Program-made: the position numbers and the translations under genes
Source: Pedobacter sp. B4-66
Lineage (GTDB): Bacteria; Bacteroidota; Bacteroidia; Sphingobacteriales; Sphingobacteriaceae
Reading direction: 5' to 3'
Assembly: GCF_018492665.1 (NCBI RefSeq)
Contig: NZ_JAFVME010000008.1
Coordinates: 1-64,000 of the forward strand
Length of the DNA stretch: 64,000 nt
Notes under the pieces: generated by a model
Database searches by the model: none
What the model was told of the DNA's origin: nothing
Seen by the model: the letters and a program-made list of their open reading frames with translations, nothing else
Shown: in pieces, positions 45,051 to 54,834 of the stretch
How the letters are laid out: each line of letters begins with the position of its first letter
How positions within the stretch are numbered: position 1 is the stretch's first letter

Positions 45051-45623
45051 TTAGGTATGATAAAGTCTGCTTAATGTCTCCCTTGATACACCAAGATAAG
45101 CGGCGATCAGATTTTTTGGCACAAGATTATAGAGTTGCGGATATAAGTTCAACAGTTCTTCATATCGGAATTTGACGTTATTGTTCATGAACGATAATAG
45201 CCTTTTCTGACTGGCTACATAGCCCTTATTGGTTCGCCAGCGGAAGAAGCTTTCCACGGCATGAATTTCACTACAAATTTTTTCCCGATTTGCATTGCTA
45301 AGACACAATACCTCGGCATCGGTAATACAGTCTAATGATGTACTAGCTTTGGTGTGGTTATAAAGCGCTTCAAAATCGGAAGCCCACCAGTTTGGCATCG
45401 CAAACTGCAGAATGAACATTTTCAATTCTTCATTAATGAAAAAAGATTTCAGGCAACCGGAGATCACGAAATATTCACTATCGACAATGCTCCCCTGGGA
45501 AATGATTACCTGCCCTTTTTTGAAATTCTGAAGCTCAAAATGGGAAAAGAAGTATTCAAACTGTTCATCTGTCAGTGTAGCATTTTTTGCGACATAATCC
45601 TTTAAAACTTCCTTAGCTTTCAT
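45051..45623 (-). CDS. Crp/Fnr family transcriptional regulator
   Basis: The 190-residue protein has an N-terminal cyclic-nucleotide-binding-type beta barrel (about 20-115: FKKGQVIISQGSIVDSEYFV, ISGCLKSFFINEELKMFILQ). The C-terminus has a short helix-turn-helix with LIAAYLGVSRETLSRLY. It lacks the FNR cysteine cluster. Proteins of this type in Bacteroidota are commonly adjacent to small oxidoreductases or hydrolases. It is divergent from the SDR gene across a 183-bp region that contains a wide perfect inverted repeat, and upstream of the YceI/monooxygenase region on the same strand. Effector unknown. Confidence 0.9.
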   Translation of the reverse strand: MKAKEVLKDYVAKNATLTDEQFEYFFSHFELQNFKKGQVIISQGSIVDSEYFVISGCLKSFFINEELKMFILQFAMPNWWASDFEALYNHTKASTSLDCITDAEVLCLSNANREKICSEIHAVESFFRWRTNKGYVASQKRLLSFMNNNVKFRYEELLNLYPQLYNLVPKNLIAAYLGVSRETLSRLYHT

Positions 45624-45660
45624 CTAAATCGTGCTATTTCTAAAAATAACTTTACCCAAA

Positions 45661-45718
45661 GTTAACATAAAAATGATCCCGTAGAACAACAGGCTACTAC
45701 CGCCTTGTGAATGTTAAC
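45661..45718. promoter_or_regulatory. widely spaced inverted repeat between Crp/Fnr and SDR genes
   Basis: Perfect 8-bp arms GTTAACAT (45661-45668) and ATGTTAAC (45711-45718) are 42 nt apart in the divergent promoter region. They are candidate sites for the Crp/Fnr regulator. Confidence 0.4.
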
Positions 45719-45806
45719 AAACGAGAAATAAAAACAACGGAGCCTGTCCAATTTTAAAATATCGATTGTTATCAATGTAAAACAATCAAAATTTAAGCGT
45801 TAACAT

Positions 45807-46562
45807 ATGAAAATTGTCGTAATCGGAGGCACTGGCCTCATTGGAACAAAACTGGTAAAAACTTTAAGCGAGGCTGGGCATGAAGTACTAGCTGCCTCCC
45901 CAGCTACCGGGGTAAATGCCATTACCGGAGAGGGACTTGCTACAGCATTAACTGGTGCAGATATTGTAGTCGACGTAGCTAACTCCCCATCATTTGAACA
46001 AAAAGCAGTATTTGATTTCTTCGAAACTTCCGGAAGAAATCTGATTGCAGCAGAAAAAGACGCGAATGTAAAACACCATGTCGCGCTATCAGTTGTTGGT
46101 ACCGACCGCCCAAATGCCAACACCTATTTCCAGGCTAAACTGGCACAGGAGAAACTGATTCAGGAATCAGGAATTCCTTATTCTATTCTGCATGCTACAC
46201 AATTCTTTGAGTTCGTAGGCGGTATTGCCCAGGCAGGAACCCAGGGAGATCAGATCCATGTTTCGCCTGCATTATTTCAGCCCATTGCAGCTGAAGATGT
46301 AGTTGCTGCACTAGCAGAAGTCACCACTGGATCTCCCTTAAACGGCTCAACAGAAGTAGCCGGTCCTGAAAAAATCGGCCTTGATGAAATCGTCAGGCAA
46401 TACCTGGGTCTTAAAAACGACACCAGGCAAGTGATCTCAGACGTTCACGCCCCATATTTTGGTGCAGAAATCAATGACCAGTCTCTTGTCCCGGGAGATC
46501 AGCCTCGCATCGGCAAACAAACTTATGGAGAGTGGATCCGCAAACCGGGTAACTTAAGATAA
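45807..46562 (+). CDS. NmrA-like atypical short-chain dehydrogenase (NAD(P)-binding)
   Basis: The 251-residue protein has the Rossmann glycine motif VIGGTGLIGTKLVKTL at its N-terminus. An HVALSVVGTDR strand, a YFQAKLAQEKLIQESGIPYS segment with the active-site-type Tyr/Lys arrangement and an ILHATQFFEF block follow. The family includes NmrA/HSCARG-like redox sensors and quinone or isoflavone-type reductases that bind NAD(P)H. There is no signal peptide. It is divergent from the Crp/Fnr gene, which probably regulates it, and ends at a bidirectional terminator. The substrate is unknown. Confidence 0.88.
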   Translation: MKIVVIGGTGLIGTKLVKTLSEAGHEVLAASPATGVNAITGEGLATALTGADIVVDVANSPSFEQKAVFDFFETSGRNLIAAEKDANVKHHVALSVVGTDRPNANTYFQAKLAQEKLIQESGIPYSILHATQFFEFVGGIAQAGTQGDQIHVSPALFQPIAAEDVVAALAEVTTGSPLNGSTEVAGPEKIGLDEIVRQYLGLKNDTRQVISDVHAPYFGAEINDQSLVPGDQPRIGKQTYGEWIRKPGNLR

Positions 46563-46590
46563 GTAAGCATTACAATCTTTCAACGCCATA

Positions 46591-46623
46591 AAGGTCGTCT
46601 GACCAGAAAACAGGCGACCTTTC
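46591..46623. terminator. bidirectional terminator
   Basis: Arms AAAGGTCG...CTG and CAG...CGACCTTT (12-13 bp with one G-T pair) enclose a short A-rich loop, 28 bp after the SDR stop and between convergent genes. Confidence 0.8.
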
Positions 46624-46713
46624 GCATTTAACAAAAGTTTTTGAGTTGCTGTTTGCCTCTTTATCCTCTTACAAATGGAGCCTGGACAATTACCTGGACA
46701 AATCTCTTAAAGA

Positions 46714-47946
46714 TTAACCATCCAGATGCCGGATGTGTCTGCTGATGATTAGCTTATCAGCATCCGAACTTGCGAGTAGCAGTGCCTGCCTGTAATGCTG
46801 TAAAGCAAGTGCATCATCGACATCTGTATACAAGTTACCCAACAGCGAATAGTAAAAATGATTTCCGGTAAGTTTCAATTTTTCCGCTTCAGCAATGGCT
46901 GCTAGTTTCCCATCGACTTTGGCCAGTGCAAAAGTTCTGTTTAGCGCCACAATGGGCGAATATTCAAGTACCAGCAGGTTATTGTAAAGCTGAAGAATCT
47001 GTTGCCATTTTTCAGCAGTATCCGCCTTATGTGTATGCCAATAGGCAATACCGGCTTCCAAATGATACTTGGTCAACCGACTGCCGCTGGCGGATAAACC
47101 CAGATAATACTTACCCTGCCCTATCAATTCCTGATTCCATAGGCTTTCATCCTGATCACCGTATAAAATGGCCTCTCCCTCCGAGTTCGCACGGGTATCA
47201 AAGCGGGAAACATGAAAACACATTAGGGAAAGCAATGCATTTACCTCAGGAAGATTTGTAGTTTCCTGATCCGCCAATAGGTAAACCAAACGCATTGCTT
47301 CCGCGCAGAAATCCCTTCGGAGTGTCGTATTTTGTGCAGTAGAATAATAGCCTTCAGAAAACAGGAGATACAATGTGGTCAGCACCGTATCCATGCGTAA
47401 GCTGATCTCAGTTAAACCGGGCTGTTCAATCTTCATATTTACTGCTTTCAACCGGTCCTTTGCGCGCTTAAGTCTTTTATAAATGACCTCCTTATTGGTC
47501 AGGTAAGCATCGGCAATCTCCTGAATGCCAAAACCACAAAGTAGATTCAGTGCAAGCGCGACCTGAGATTCAGTGGATATCTGAGGATTGCATACGGTAA
47601 AGATCATGGCCAGCTGGCTATCTCCTATATTTTTGATGGACAAGTCCAGCTCAAATTCCTCCATTTTTTCCGCCTGATACTGAAGCTCAGGAGATAGCTT
47701 CTGCTGAAACAAACTATCCCGCTTTAAATAATTTTTGGTTTTGTTTTTAGCGACTGTATACAACCAGGCAGTTGGATTTTCCGGCACTCCCCTTACACTC
47801 CAGATCTCCGTAGCTGAAAGAAAAGTATCACTCACAATATCCTCTGCTGTTTCCACGTGAGCGATACCAAACAAACGGCAAAGTACACAAACAATTTTCC
47901 GGTACTCGTTCCTGAATAAGTTTGGGATCAATTCATGTTGCTCCAT
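46714..47946 (-). CDS. ECF42-type RNA polymerase sigma factor with C-terminal extension
   Basis: The 410-residue protein starts best at ATG 47946 (a GTG is two codons upstream). Regions 2 and 4 are seen as IVCVLCRLFGIAHVETAEDI, PTAWLYTVAKNKTKNYLKRD and LNLLCGFGIQEIADAYLTNK. A long C-terminal TPR-like extension follows (YSPIVALNRTFALAKVDGKL, the family DUF6596-like region). Members of ECF42 lack an anti-sigma factor and are linked to DGPF (YCII) proteins. That is the case here, with the DGPF gene 53 bp upstream on the same strand. It probably regulates its own operon. Confidence 0.9.
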   Translation of the reverse strand: MEQHELIPNLFRNEYRKIVCVLCRLFGIAHVETAEDIVSDTFLSATEIWSVRGVPENPTAWLYTVAKNKTKNYLKRDSLFQQKLSPELQYQAEKMEEFELDLSIKNIGDSQLAMIFTVCNPQISTESQVALALNLLCGFGIQEIADAYLTNKEVIYKRLKRAKDRLKAVNMKIEQPGLTEISLRMDTVLTTLYLLFSEGYYSTAQNTTLRRDFCAEAMRLVYLLADQETTNLPEVNALLSLMCFHVSRFDTRANSEGEAILYGDQDESLWNQELIGQGKYYLGLSASGSRLTKYHLEAGIAYWHTHKADTAEKWQQILQLYNNLLVLEYSPIVALNRTFALAKVDGKLAAIAEAEKLKLTGNHFYYSLLGNLYTDVDDALALQHYRQALLLASSDADKLIISRHIRHLDG

Positions 47947-47999
47947 ATACACATCTAAAATGCTTTTACACTCGAATGCAAAAATATTATCTCCAAAAT

Positions 48000-48350
48000 T
48001 TAACCCTCAGGCTCAGTAGCCATCCGTACCTCGACATTGCCACCTAGCTCCAGGATCGGGCATCCCTGTGCAATTTCAACAGCCTCTTCATAGTTTTCTG
48101 CCCTGACAATAATCAGCCCTCCAATGGATTCCTTGATCTCCACAAAGGGACCATTGATCACCTGCTTGTCCGATTTCACCACTTGACCGGCAATATCCCA
48201 GCGCTGTAAAGGTCTTGCCAGTTTATTCTGAGCCGCAATCCCACCGAACCAGTTTTGCCAGGCTTTAATCGAATGTTGCAATTCCTCAGGAGAAGGCTGC
48301 GCCTCCTTATTGGTAAAATCTCTCCTGAAAATCAATAAAAACTCATTCAT
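48000..48350 (-). CDS. YCII/DGPF-domain protein
   Basis: This 116-residue protein has the YCII-related (DGPF) fold. The N-terminus EFLLIFRRDF is followed by WQNWFGGIAAQNKL. The signature here reads NGPFVEIKESIGGLIIVRA (DGPF variant), with a terminal GGNVEVRMAT. DGPF proteins are small, of unclear enzymatic role, and accompany ECF42 sigma factors. It is the upstream gene of the sigma operon. Its family is clear; function is not established. Confidence 0.9.
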   Translation of the reverse strand: MNEFLLIFRRDFTNKEAQPSPEELQHSIKAWQNWFGGIAAQNKLARPLQRWDIAGQVVKSDKQVINGPFVEIKESIGGLIIVRAENYEEAVEIAQGCPILELGGNVEVRMATEPEG

Positions 48351-48466
48351 ATTCGTTTAATTTTTAATGTGATACCAAGCACTGACAACCCAACCAGTAA
48401 AATTGGACATTCTTTTTCAAAAAAGATATTAATACCTATATTAATGAACCAAATAAAACAAACCAT

Positions 48467-49906
48467 ATGAACAAAATCTACCTGACCCTTTTCATGTTGG
48501 CATTGACTACAAATATCTTTTCCCAACAAAAAAACTGTAATTGCCTGGAGAATCTGGACAAAGTCATTGAAAAAACAGAAATAAACTATGCAGGCTTCCC
48601 ATCAGCAGTTACTGAAAAAACCATATCCAAATATAAAACCCTGGTAAAAAAACTCAAACAAGGTGCTGTTGGAACATCAAATCCTAGAGCCTGTTTTAAG
48701 ATTATCAAAGCATACGTCGGTTATTTTAACGACAAACACTTCGACTTTGAGTATGCCTTAAATGATGACAGTAATAAAGAATACAACCAAATCACCGAAG
48801 CACAATTCCGTAGTACTTACAGCAAAATAAAACCGGGATCAGTTGAAGGAATTTGGACCAATCCAGACTCTAGTATAAAGCTTGCCATCATCCCCAAAGC
48901 AAAAAATGTGTATCAGGCAGTCATCGTAAAAAGCAACGACGTAAAACTTCCAAAGGGACTTGTCTATAGCACCATCACCAAAACCACCGGCGGATACACC
49001 TTTGATAAATACAATTGGATTACTCCAGACTATCCTGTGCGCATTAGAGGTGGATTGCTCTTCCTTTGGAACTTCGAAATCTGGGGCAGAGAATATCCAA
49101 CCCCGATGAACGCCGCAGAAAAAACAGAGCTTGCTACCTGGAAAAACTATAATTTCGGACTTGGCATTTCAAAGCTCAATGACAAAACCACCTTGCTGAG
49201 GATAGCGTCATTCAACAACGACAATAAAATCAGGGAAATCATTGCAAAAAATGACTCATTAATCAGGAGCAGTGAGAACCTTATCGTCGATCTTAGAGGC
49301 AATGCCGGTGGAAACTCAGGCTGGTTTTACCTAATGCCTTACTTTTACACCAACCCTATCGACCAGGGTCCATCCTTGCTAAGACTTTCTGAAGAAAACA
49401 AAAAGCGTACGATGCCAAAAATAAAATCATTTCTGGACAATCCCCCAACCGATCCCTCTTTGAAAAAAAATTATACTCCAGAACTTATTGCAATCAATAA
49501 AAAAGCTTACCAGGAAATCCCGCAATCCAAAGCAGCATTTTACCCTATCCCCTCTATGCTACTGACAGCAGACTCCATTGCCAAAAGTCCAGGCAATATT
49601 GCCCTTATCTTCGACGACCTGGGAGGAAGCTCAACTGAATTTTTCTTTTACATTTCCAGACAAAGCAAAAAGATAAAAAGATACGGTACACATACCTATG
49701 GAATGATGGATTACATGGGTATGTCCGAGGAAACAAAACTTCCATTCAGCGATTTCTATCTTGTCATTCCTGATACGAAAGCATCCTGGACAGATACCGC
49801 CCCAATCAATGGAAAAGGTTTTCAGCCCGAAAGAGACCTTGGCCATCTCCCCCATAACAAATGGATAAGCTTTGTCGTAGATGATCTAAACAAGAATAAG
49901 CAATAG
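48467..49906 (+). CDS. S41 family peptidase
   Basis: The 479-residue exported protein has a signal (LTLFMLALTTNIFS) and cysteines directly after it. The S41 core is in the second half: IVDLRGNAGGNSGWFYLMPY and ALIFDDLGGSSTEFFFYISR with the nucleophile Ser in the GGSSTE turn, then KRYGTHTYGMMDYMG. The N-terminal 200 residues form a separate beta domain (FDKYNWITPDYPVRIR). It is probably periplasmic or surface-attached. It is divergent from the DGPF/ECF42 operon. The architecture differs from the S41 proteins at 41884 and 60511. Confidence 0.88.
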   Translation: MNKIYLTLFMLALTTNIFSQQKNCNCLENLDKVIEKTEINYAGFPSAVTEKTISKYKTLVKKLKQGAVGTSNPRACFKIIKAYVGYFNDKHFDFEYALNDDSNKEYNQITEAQFRSTYSKIKPGSVEGIWTNPDSSIKLAIIPKAKNVYQAVIVKSNDVKLPKGLVYSTITKTTGGYTFDKYNWITPDYPVRIRGGLLFLWNFEIWGREYPTPMNAAEKTELATWKNYNFGLGISKLNDKTTLLRIASFNNDNKIREIIAKNDSLIRSSENLIVDLRGNAGGNSGWFYLMPYFYTNPIDQGPSLLRLSEENKKRTMPKIKSFLDNPPTDPSLKKNYTPELIAINKKAYQEIPQSKAAFYPIPSMLLTADSIAKSPGNIALIFDDLGGSSTEFFFYISRQSKKIKRYGTHTYGMMDYMGMSEETKLPFSDFYLVIPDTKASWTDTAPINGKGFQPERDLGHLPHNKWISFVVDDLNKNKQ

Positions 49907-50091
49907 AGAACACTCAAATGTGGCTCTGGCTGCATTCGCTCCATCCACTTCAAAACGCAGATCCGGACTGCTGTAATGGGGAGAACTAATCCTAAGTCAA
50001 GTAACCCGAATGATTTCACATTACTTAAAGTAAAAACAACTTCTCCAGTACCGCAAAAAACAATACCTTTGCCACCGTAAAAAACCAATAA

Positions 50092-50475
50092 TTGAGAAGA
50101 TCAGTTTGCCTTTTATTACTACTCATGATCGTCATGCAGTCCTTTAATAAGCTCGGAATCATCCTTGCTTTTAAAATTAATCAGGACTACATTGCTTCGG
50201 CCTTTTGTGAAAATAAAGACAAACCGGAAATGCACTGTAACGGGCGGTGTGTCCTGGCAAAAAAACTCAAACAAGCCGAACAGAATGAAGAAAAGCAAAG
50301 AACAGCGAATCTTGAAAAAGCGAATGTGCTCTTCTTTTGCAAATTGAACAGATTGGAGTTAAATGGATCCCAGGTTTTGCCAACAACTAATGATTTCAAT
50401 CCTTTCTACTTAAAGTTTAAACCTTCTTCTTTTACCAACGATATCTTCAAACCACCTCAGGACGCTTCTGCCTAA
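50092..50475 (+). CDS. small exported Cys-rich protein near TonB receptor
   Basis: This 127-residue protein starts at a TTG (a stop lies directly before it) and has a hydrophobic signal-like N-terminus (RRSVCLLLLLMIVMQSFNKL). A conserved-looking block FCENKDKPEMHCNGRCVLAK contains three cysteines and a Met-His pair that might bind metal. Similar short proteins occur next to TonB-dependent siderophore receptors in Bacteroidota. The receptor gene starts 211 bp downstream. Function unknown; metal sensing or handling is speculative. Confidence 0.65.
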   Translation: MRRSVCLLLLLMIVMQSFNKLGIILAFKINQDYIASAFCENKDKPEMHCNGRCVLAKKLKQAEQNEEKQRTANLEKANVLFFCKLNRLELNGSQVLPTTNDFNPFYLKFKPSSFTNDIFKPPQDASA

Positions 50476-50686
50476 TCTATTCTTATCTTATTAATCATAA
50501 TTCTGGAGTATCCTAAGGTTACCCCACGTGCCATTTTTGTGGTCGAATTCATGATGTGACTCGGGCCGGTTAATTTGATCTGACCCAGGTCGCAAAAATT
50601 ATCAATTGAATAAAATGAAGAGATACAGACCGTATGCAAAAAATCGTACACGATGGTTGCTTCATTAACATATTTTATACTTTCAA

Positions 50687-53053
50687 ATGAAAATCAATAT
50701 TTTCAGCATACTATTGCTATTGTTTATCAGTAGTAAATCCTTTGCACAACCTGGCTCAGGAAATTTAAAAGGCCGTATCGTAACAACTAAAGATGAAGCT
50801 GTTATCGGCGCCACAGTTCAATTACAAAATACAGGAATCAGCACGCAAACAGATTCAGATGGAAATTTCAGCTTAGATGCTATTCCGGCCGGCACTTATG
50901 TATTGGTCGTTTCCAATATAGGCTATACCGCCCTTAAGCAAAATCTAATCATTACTGAAGGTAAAAATGCCTTTCTCAATTTGCAGCTCTCAGAAAGCAA
51001 GCAGGAATTGAAGGAGGTAGCCATCAATAGCATCAAGAAACGTTATCACATACAGCGATCCAGTAGTGCGACCAGAATGGATATTCCGCTGCTTGAAACC
51101 CCACAGTCTGTACAAGTCGTTTCATCAGAGGTAATGCAGGACAAGCAAGCTTTTACGCTGAATGAACTTGCAGGTACTTTCACGGGCATGAAAGCCAACA
51201 ATGGAAGTGGTTCATTCAATATGCGCGGATTTACTGCCTACTCTCCTAATGATGCTAGTTTCCTGCTTTACAACGGCATAAGAGGTAACCTCTTCCTATG
51301 GAGTCAGCAACCACTATTGTATAACATAGAATCTGTTGAACTACTTCGTGGTCCCTCCGGAGCTTTGTTTAGTGAAGGAGCTCCCGGCGGTGTTATCAAT
51401 TTTGTAACCAAGAAACCACTTTCAGAAAGCAGATACAACATCGACTTGTCATTAGGAAGCTGGAAATTCCGTCGGGCATCCGCAGACCTTACAGGGCCAT
51501 TAACTAAAAACAAAAAGCTATTGTATCGTACGATCATAGGATACGACAAATCCGAAAGTTTCCGTAACGACCAGGATAAAGAAAATATTTTCCTGGCACC
51601 ATCATTAACTTACCTTTTTTCAGAGAAAACAAATCTTAATCTGGAAGTTAATTATGCCCATCAAAAAGCCGTTCACCAATATGACAATGGAACTTTTATT
51701 CGCACCAGAGCTGACGGCACTTTTGATTTCAATTATTATCCAAACAACCTGACCATCCAAAGTCCAACTGATTATGGAAAAACCAACAATTCATCGGCCA
51801 CGCTGACATTTAACCATAGCTTCAACGAAAAATTGAAACTAACAGTCGTACAACGTGCAGTAAGAAATGTGCTAGACTTTACCGATCATATCCCTTTAGG
51901 AAAGATCAAAAATGATTCCATCAGCAGAGGGTACCAGGACTGGGAAACCGATCGGTTTAGCCTGCAAACGACGGCTTATGCAAGCTATGATATCAAGACC
52001 GGCTCCTTAAATCATCAGATCATAGTTGGTGCTGATTACAACCGTTATGGCTGGACGAAAAATGACTACCAATACAAGCCCTCTTCCCGTATTTCAATTT
52101 TTAATCCTGATTACCGCAATGATATCCCGGGAGCTGATGTTCCGACTGAGGAAGCAGACGACAACAAGCGCATTACCAATCTAATGGGTTTATACATTCA
52201 GGATCAGGTTAGTTTTGGCCGACAGCTTAAAGCACTGCTTTCTTTGAGATACGATAACTATGACGCAAAGGAAACTCCGCTATCAGCCAGAGATAATAAA
52301 CAAGGTGATGAACTGCAGGCCTCCGGATGGATTCCACGAGTTGGATTGGTCTACTTACCTTTAGAAAATTTATCTTTTTATGGTACTTACCTTAAGTCTT
52401 TTAATCCTCAAACCTCTAATAATGCGCTTTCTGGTGGTCCATTTCCTACCCGTAAGGCCACTCAATACGAACTGGGTTCTAAAGCTAATTTCTTTAATCA
52501 GCAATTGTCGACCACATTGTCCGTATACCAAATCAAATATGCAAATATCCTCACTGCTGCGCCTACAGAAGAAAACTCCCATCGCCAGGCAGCCATTGAT
52601 GGCACCCGAAGCAGGGGAATTGAATTTTCTGCCACTGGCACGATTCAAAATTTTAATATCATCGCCGGATATGCCTATAACGAACATATCATCCTGAGCA
52701 CAAGCGCCTATGGTAAAAAAGGTGATCGTTTTGCAAATGCACCAAAACACATCGCTAACCTCTGGTTAAAATACAACCTTTATGGTACCACACTAAAAGG
52801 GCTGGGGATAGCCGGTGGTGTTCGCTATGTGAGCGATCAGGTTGGTCTCATCAGCAATCAAAACTTTGTATTCCCGGAGTACACTGTATTAGATGCAGCC
52901 ATCAATTACCAAAGAGGGCGCTATAATATTCAGTTTAATGCCTATAACCTGACGAATAAACACTATTTCACCGGCAGCAGATCAAGCACTGTTTCTGGCG
53001 GTCTGGGTGATCCGTTTAATTATAGAATTGGAATAAGCTATCAGATCCAATGA
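50687..53053 (+). CDS. TonB-dependent siderophore receptor
   Basis: The 788-residue protein has a signal ending near KSFAQ. An N-terminal carboxypeptidase-regulatory-like domain (about 25-105: NLKGRIVTTKDEAVIGATVQ) is followed by a FhuA-type plug with DIPLLETPQSVQVVSSEVM, LLYNGIRGNLF and VELLRGPSGALFSEGAPGGV. The barrel ends in FNYRIGISYQIQ. The plug features match ferri-siderophore receptors. It overlaps the PepSY gene by 4 bp. Together they form an iron-uptake operon: the receptor takes in ferric siderophore, and the PepSY protein is likely involved in its reduction. Confidence 0.93.
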   Translation: MKINIFSILLLLFISSKSFAQPGSGNLKGRIVTTKDEAVIGATVQLQNTGISTQTDSDGNFSLDAIPAGTYVLVVSNIGYTALKQNLIITEGKNAFLNLQLSESKQELKEVAINSIKKRYHIQRSSSATRMDIPLLETPQSVQVVSSEVMQDKQAFTLNELAGTFTGMKANNGSGSFNMRGFTAYSPNDASFLLYNGIRGNLFLWSQQPLLYNIESVELLRGPSGALFSEGAPGGVINFVTKKPLSESRYNIDLSLGSWKFRRASADLTGPLTKNKKLLYRTIIGYDKSESFRNDQDKENIFLAPSLTYLFSEKTNLNLEVNYAHQKAVHQYDNGTFIRTRADGTFDFNYYPNNLTIQSPTDYGKTNNSSATLTFNHSFNEKLKLTVVQRAVRNVLDFTDHIPLGKIKNDSISRGYQDWETDRFSLQTTAYASYDIKTGSLNHQIIVGADYNRYGWTKNDYQYKPSSRISIFNPDYRNDIPGADVPTEEADDNKRITNLMGLYIQDQVSFGRQLKALLSLRYDNYDAKETPLSARDNKQGDELQASGWIPRVGLVYLPLENLSFYGTYLKSFNPQTSNNALSGGPFPTRKATQYELGSKANFFNQQLSTTLSVYQIKYANILTAAPTEENSHRQAAIDGTRSRGIEFSATGTIQNFNIIAGYAYNEHIILSTSAYGKKGDRFANAPKHIANLWLKYNLYGTTLKGLGIAGGVRYVSDQVGLISNQNFVFPEYTVLDAAINYQRGRYNIQFNAYNLTNKHYFTGSRSSTVSGGLGDPFNYRIGISYQIQ

Positions 53054-54168
53054 GTAAATCAATAACCAAACTGGCATTTTCTCTGCACAGCTGGCTTGGC
53101 CTTATCAGTGGGATATTCCTGCTATTGTTAGGGCTAAGCGGCTCGGCACTGGTCTTTTTAAAGGAGATCGATCATGCGATCAATTCAGACTTACTTCAGG
53201 TGAAACCTACTGGTAAAGTGTTGTCTTTAGATACGCTTTACAGAAAAATTGGTACTGATCGTCCGAACTTGACAGGTATTGCCTGGTTAAATCCCGAAGG
53301 GACTCCTGAAGAAGCATATGAATTTAGGCTGTATCAGAATGACGGAAAGATCAGCACCTACGATCTGGGTATGATCAGTATCAATCCTTACTCCGGTAAG
53401 ACTTTGCGTGAAGGAAACCTGAAAGACCTGAATCCAAGCGTCATGCATTGGATATTGCAGTTTCACTGGAGTTTCCAGCTTGGCATACCGGGATTGCTGT
53501 TGGCTACAATCTTTGGCATCACTATGCTCTTATCTACTCTAACAGGGTTGATCATTTACCGAAAGCATGTATGGAAAGTCCTAACCTTTAAAGAAAAGAT
53601 CAAATGGAACAATTGGAGAACTACATCTTCAGGCCTCCACAGAGTTGTGGGGGTCTGGGCATTGGTTTTTAATGTGGTCATTTTCTTTACTGGTTTCTGG
53701 ATGAATAAATTTTCGTTAGACACCGCATACTGGAAGAGGCAAACTGTTTCAACTCCGATAAATACCTTGTCTTTCCAAAACATAGACCAAATGCTTAGTA
53801 ATGCTAAAAAAGGCATGCCCGATTTAATGCTAAAAAAAGTCTATCTGCCAACTCAGCCTGGAAAGAATTTCCAGGCAAGTGGCACCCTAAAGGGCCAATC
53901 TGCATTTTTCTATAACGGGAATTCTATTTCGATTGATCCCAACACCGGAAAAATAACCTCTATTGAACGTTTGGCTGAAAAGGGAGTTTGGGAAAAGGCA
54001 GAAGCCACATTTTTTCCTCTTCATGTCGGCAGTTTTGGTGGTATCCCCATCAAAATATTATATGTGATCATCGGATTATTGCCTGGCTTACTTTCCATTA
54101 CAGGCGCTTTATTGTGGTGGCGAAAAGTAAAAAAACATCATATGGATATCTGGAAGCGGACACAATGA
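53050..54168 (+). CDS. PepSY-domain inner-membrane protein (putative ferric-siderophore reductase)
   Basis: This 372-residue protein has four predicted membrane helices. The first is at residues 15-37 (GLISGIFLLLLGLSGSALVF). Two central ones follow (LLATIFGITMLLSTLTGLII and ALVFNVVIFFTGFWMN), and the last is IKILYVIIGLLPGLLSITGA. A PepSY-associated TM family pattern with HSWLGL at the N-terminus and the HWILQFHWSF and HRVVGVWA His-containing blocks fits heme-like or electron-carrying proteins. The start overlaps the receptor stop by 4 nt (ATGA). Its homologues sit next to TonB siderophore receptors and are thought to reduce ferric siderophores. Confidence 0.85.
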   Translation: MSKSITKLAFSLHSWLGLISGIFLLLLGLSGSALVFLKEIDHAINSDLLQVKPTGKVLSLDTLYRKIGTDRPNLTGIAWLNPEGTPEEAYEFRLYQNDGKISTYDLGMISINPYSGKTLREGNLKDLNPSVMHWILQFHWSFQLGIPGLLLATIFGITMLLSTLTGLIIYRKHVWKVLTFKEKIKWNNWRTTSSGLHRVVGVWALVFNVVIFFTGFWMNKFSLDTAYWKRQTVSTPINTLSFQNIDQMLSNAKKGMPDLMLKKVYLPTQPGKNFQASGTLKGQSAFFYNGNSISIDPNTGKITSIERLAEKGVWEKAEATFFPLHVGSFGGIPIKILYVIIGLLPGLLSITGALLWWRKVKKHHMDIWKRTQ

Positions 54169-54227
54169 TAAAGATTTTGTAAAACAAGGATGAGAATTGC
54201 CAACCTTAGTAACATTTTTTACTGTAT

Positions 54228-54596
54228 CTATTGCAGTGAGGCTGATAATAAAAAGAGGACAAAAGATCCTGCCCACACTGCCCAGCAGACTGTTCTGTTG
54301 GTTTGGTTATTCAATTGATGATTTTTGAATTCCTGAAAGATAAGCTCAGCCCTCCCCTTGTTCATTAAATAAATTTTTAGGGCAATAAGTAGGATCATGT
54401 TGCTGGCTAGTACAATGGGCTTTGTCCAGGAGCCCATTGACCAAAATCCGGGATCTAACAATAGCCATAAAGTCAATATGAACCAGAACATACTGAGTTC
54501 CACCAATAGTACACCCCTGAAGTCTCCTACCCAGCTTTCCGGCTTATTCCGGTAGTGGTAAAGGAATGTAAAGTAATAGAATCTCAGCAGCTTCAT
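54228..54596 (-). CDS. small integral membrane protein
   Basis: This 122-residue protein has three predicted transmembrane helices: FWFILTLWLLLDPGFW, IVLASNMILLIALKIYLMNK and VCWAVWAGSFVLFLLSASLQ. A short charged loop (GRAELIFQEFKNHQLNNQT) lies between helices two and three. No family is recognised. It is convergent with the PepSY gene and separated from it by 59 bp. Coding is supported by its hydrophobicity pattern and isolated position. Confidence 0.65.
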   Translation of the reverse strand: MKLLRFYYFTFLYHYRNKPESWVGDFRGVLLVELSMFWFILTLWLLLDPGFWSMGSWTKPIVLASNMILLIALKIYLMNKGRAELIFQEFKNHQLNNQTNRTVCWAVWAGSFVLFLLSASLQ

Positions 54597-54834
54597 TATT
54601 GGTATTTGTTGGTTTTAAATCGTTTTGCAAGTTAATAAGTATTGCTGACATCTCCCTTTTCCTTGTGGGTGGCATTTAGGTTCTGAAATGAAATATTGGT
54701 TGCAGAAAATGGTACCACAGACCAGATTTAATGCTTTGAACTAGGTTACTGAGATACAAGTTGAACAATTTTATTCTGGTCTCCAACTAAAATAATCAAA
54801 CAGATTTGTGCTAAAGTTAAATAAGGTTAAATAT

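Noticed and set aside
49822-50088. 88-codon minus-strand frame before the Cys-rich protein gene
   Set aside because: It overlaps the end of the S41 gene on the other strand and shows no family features.
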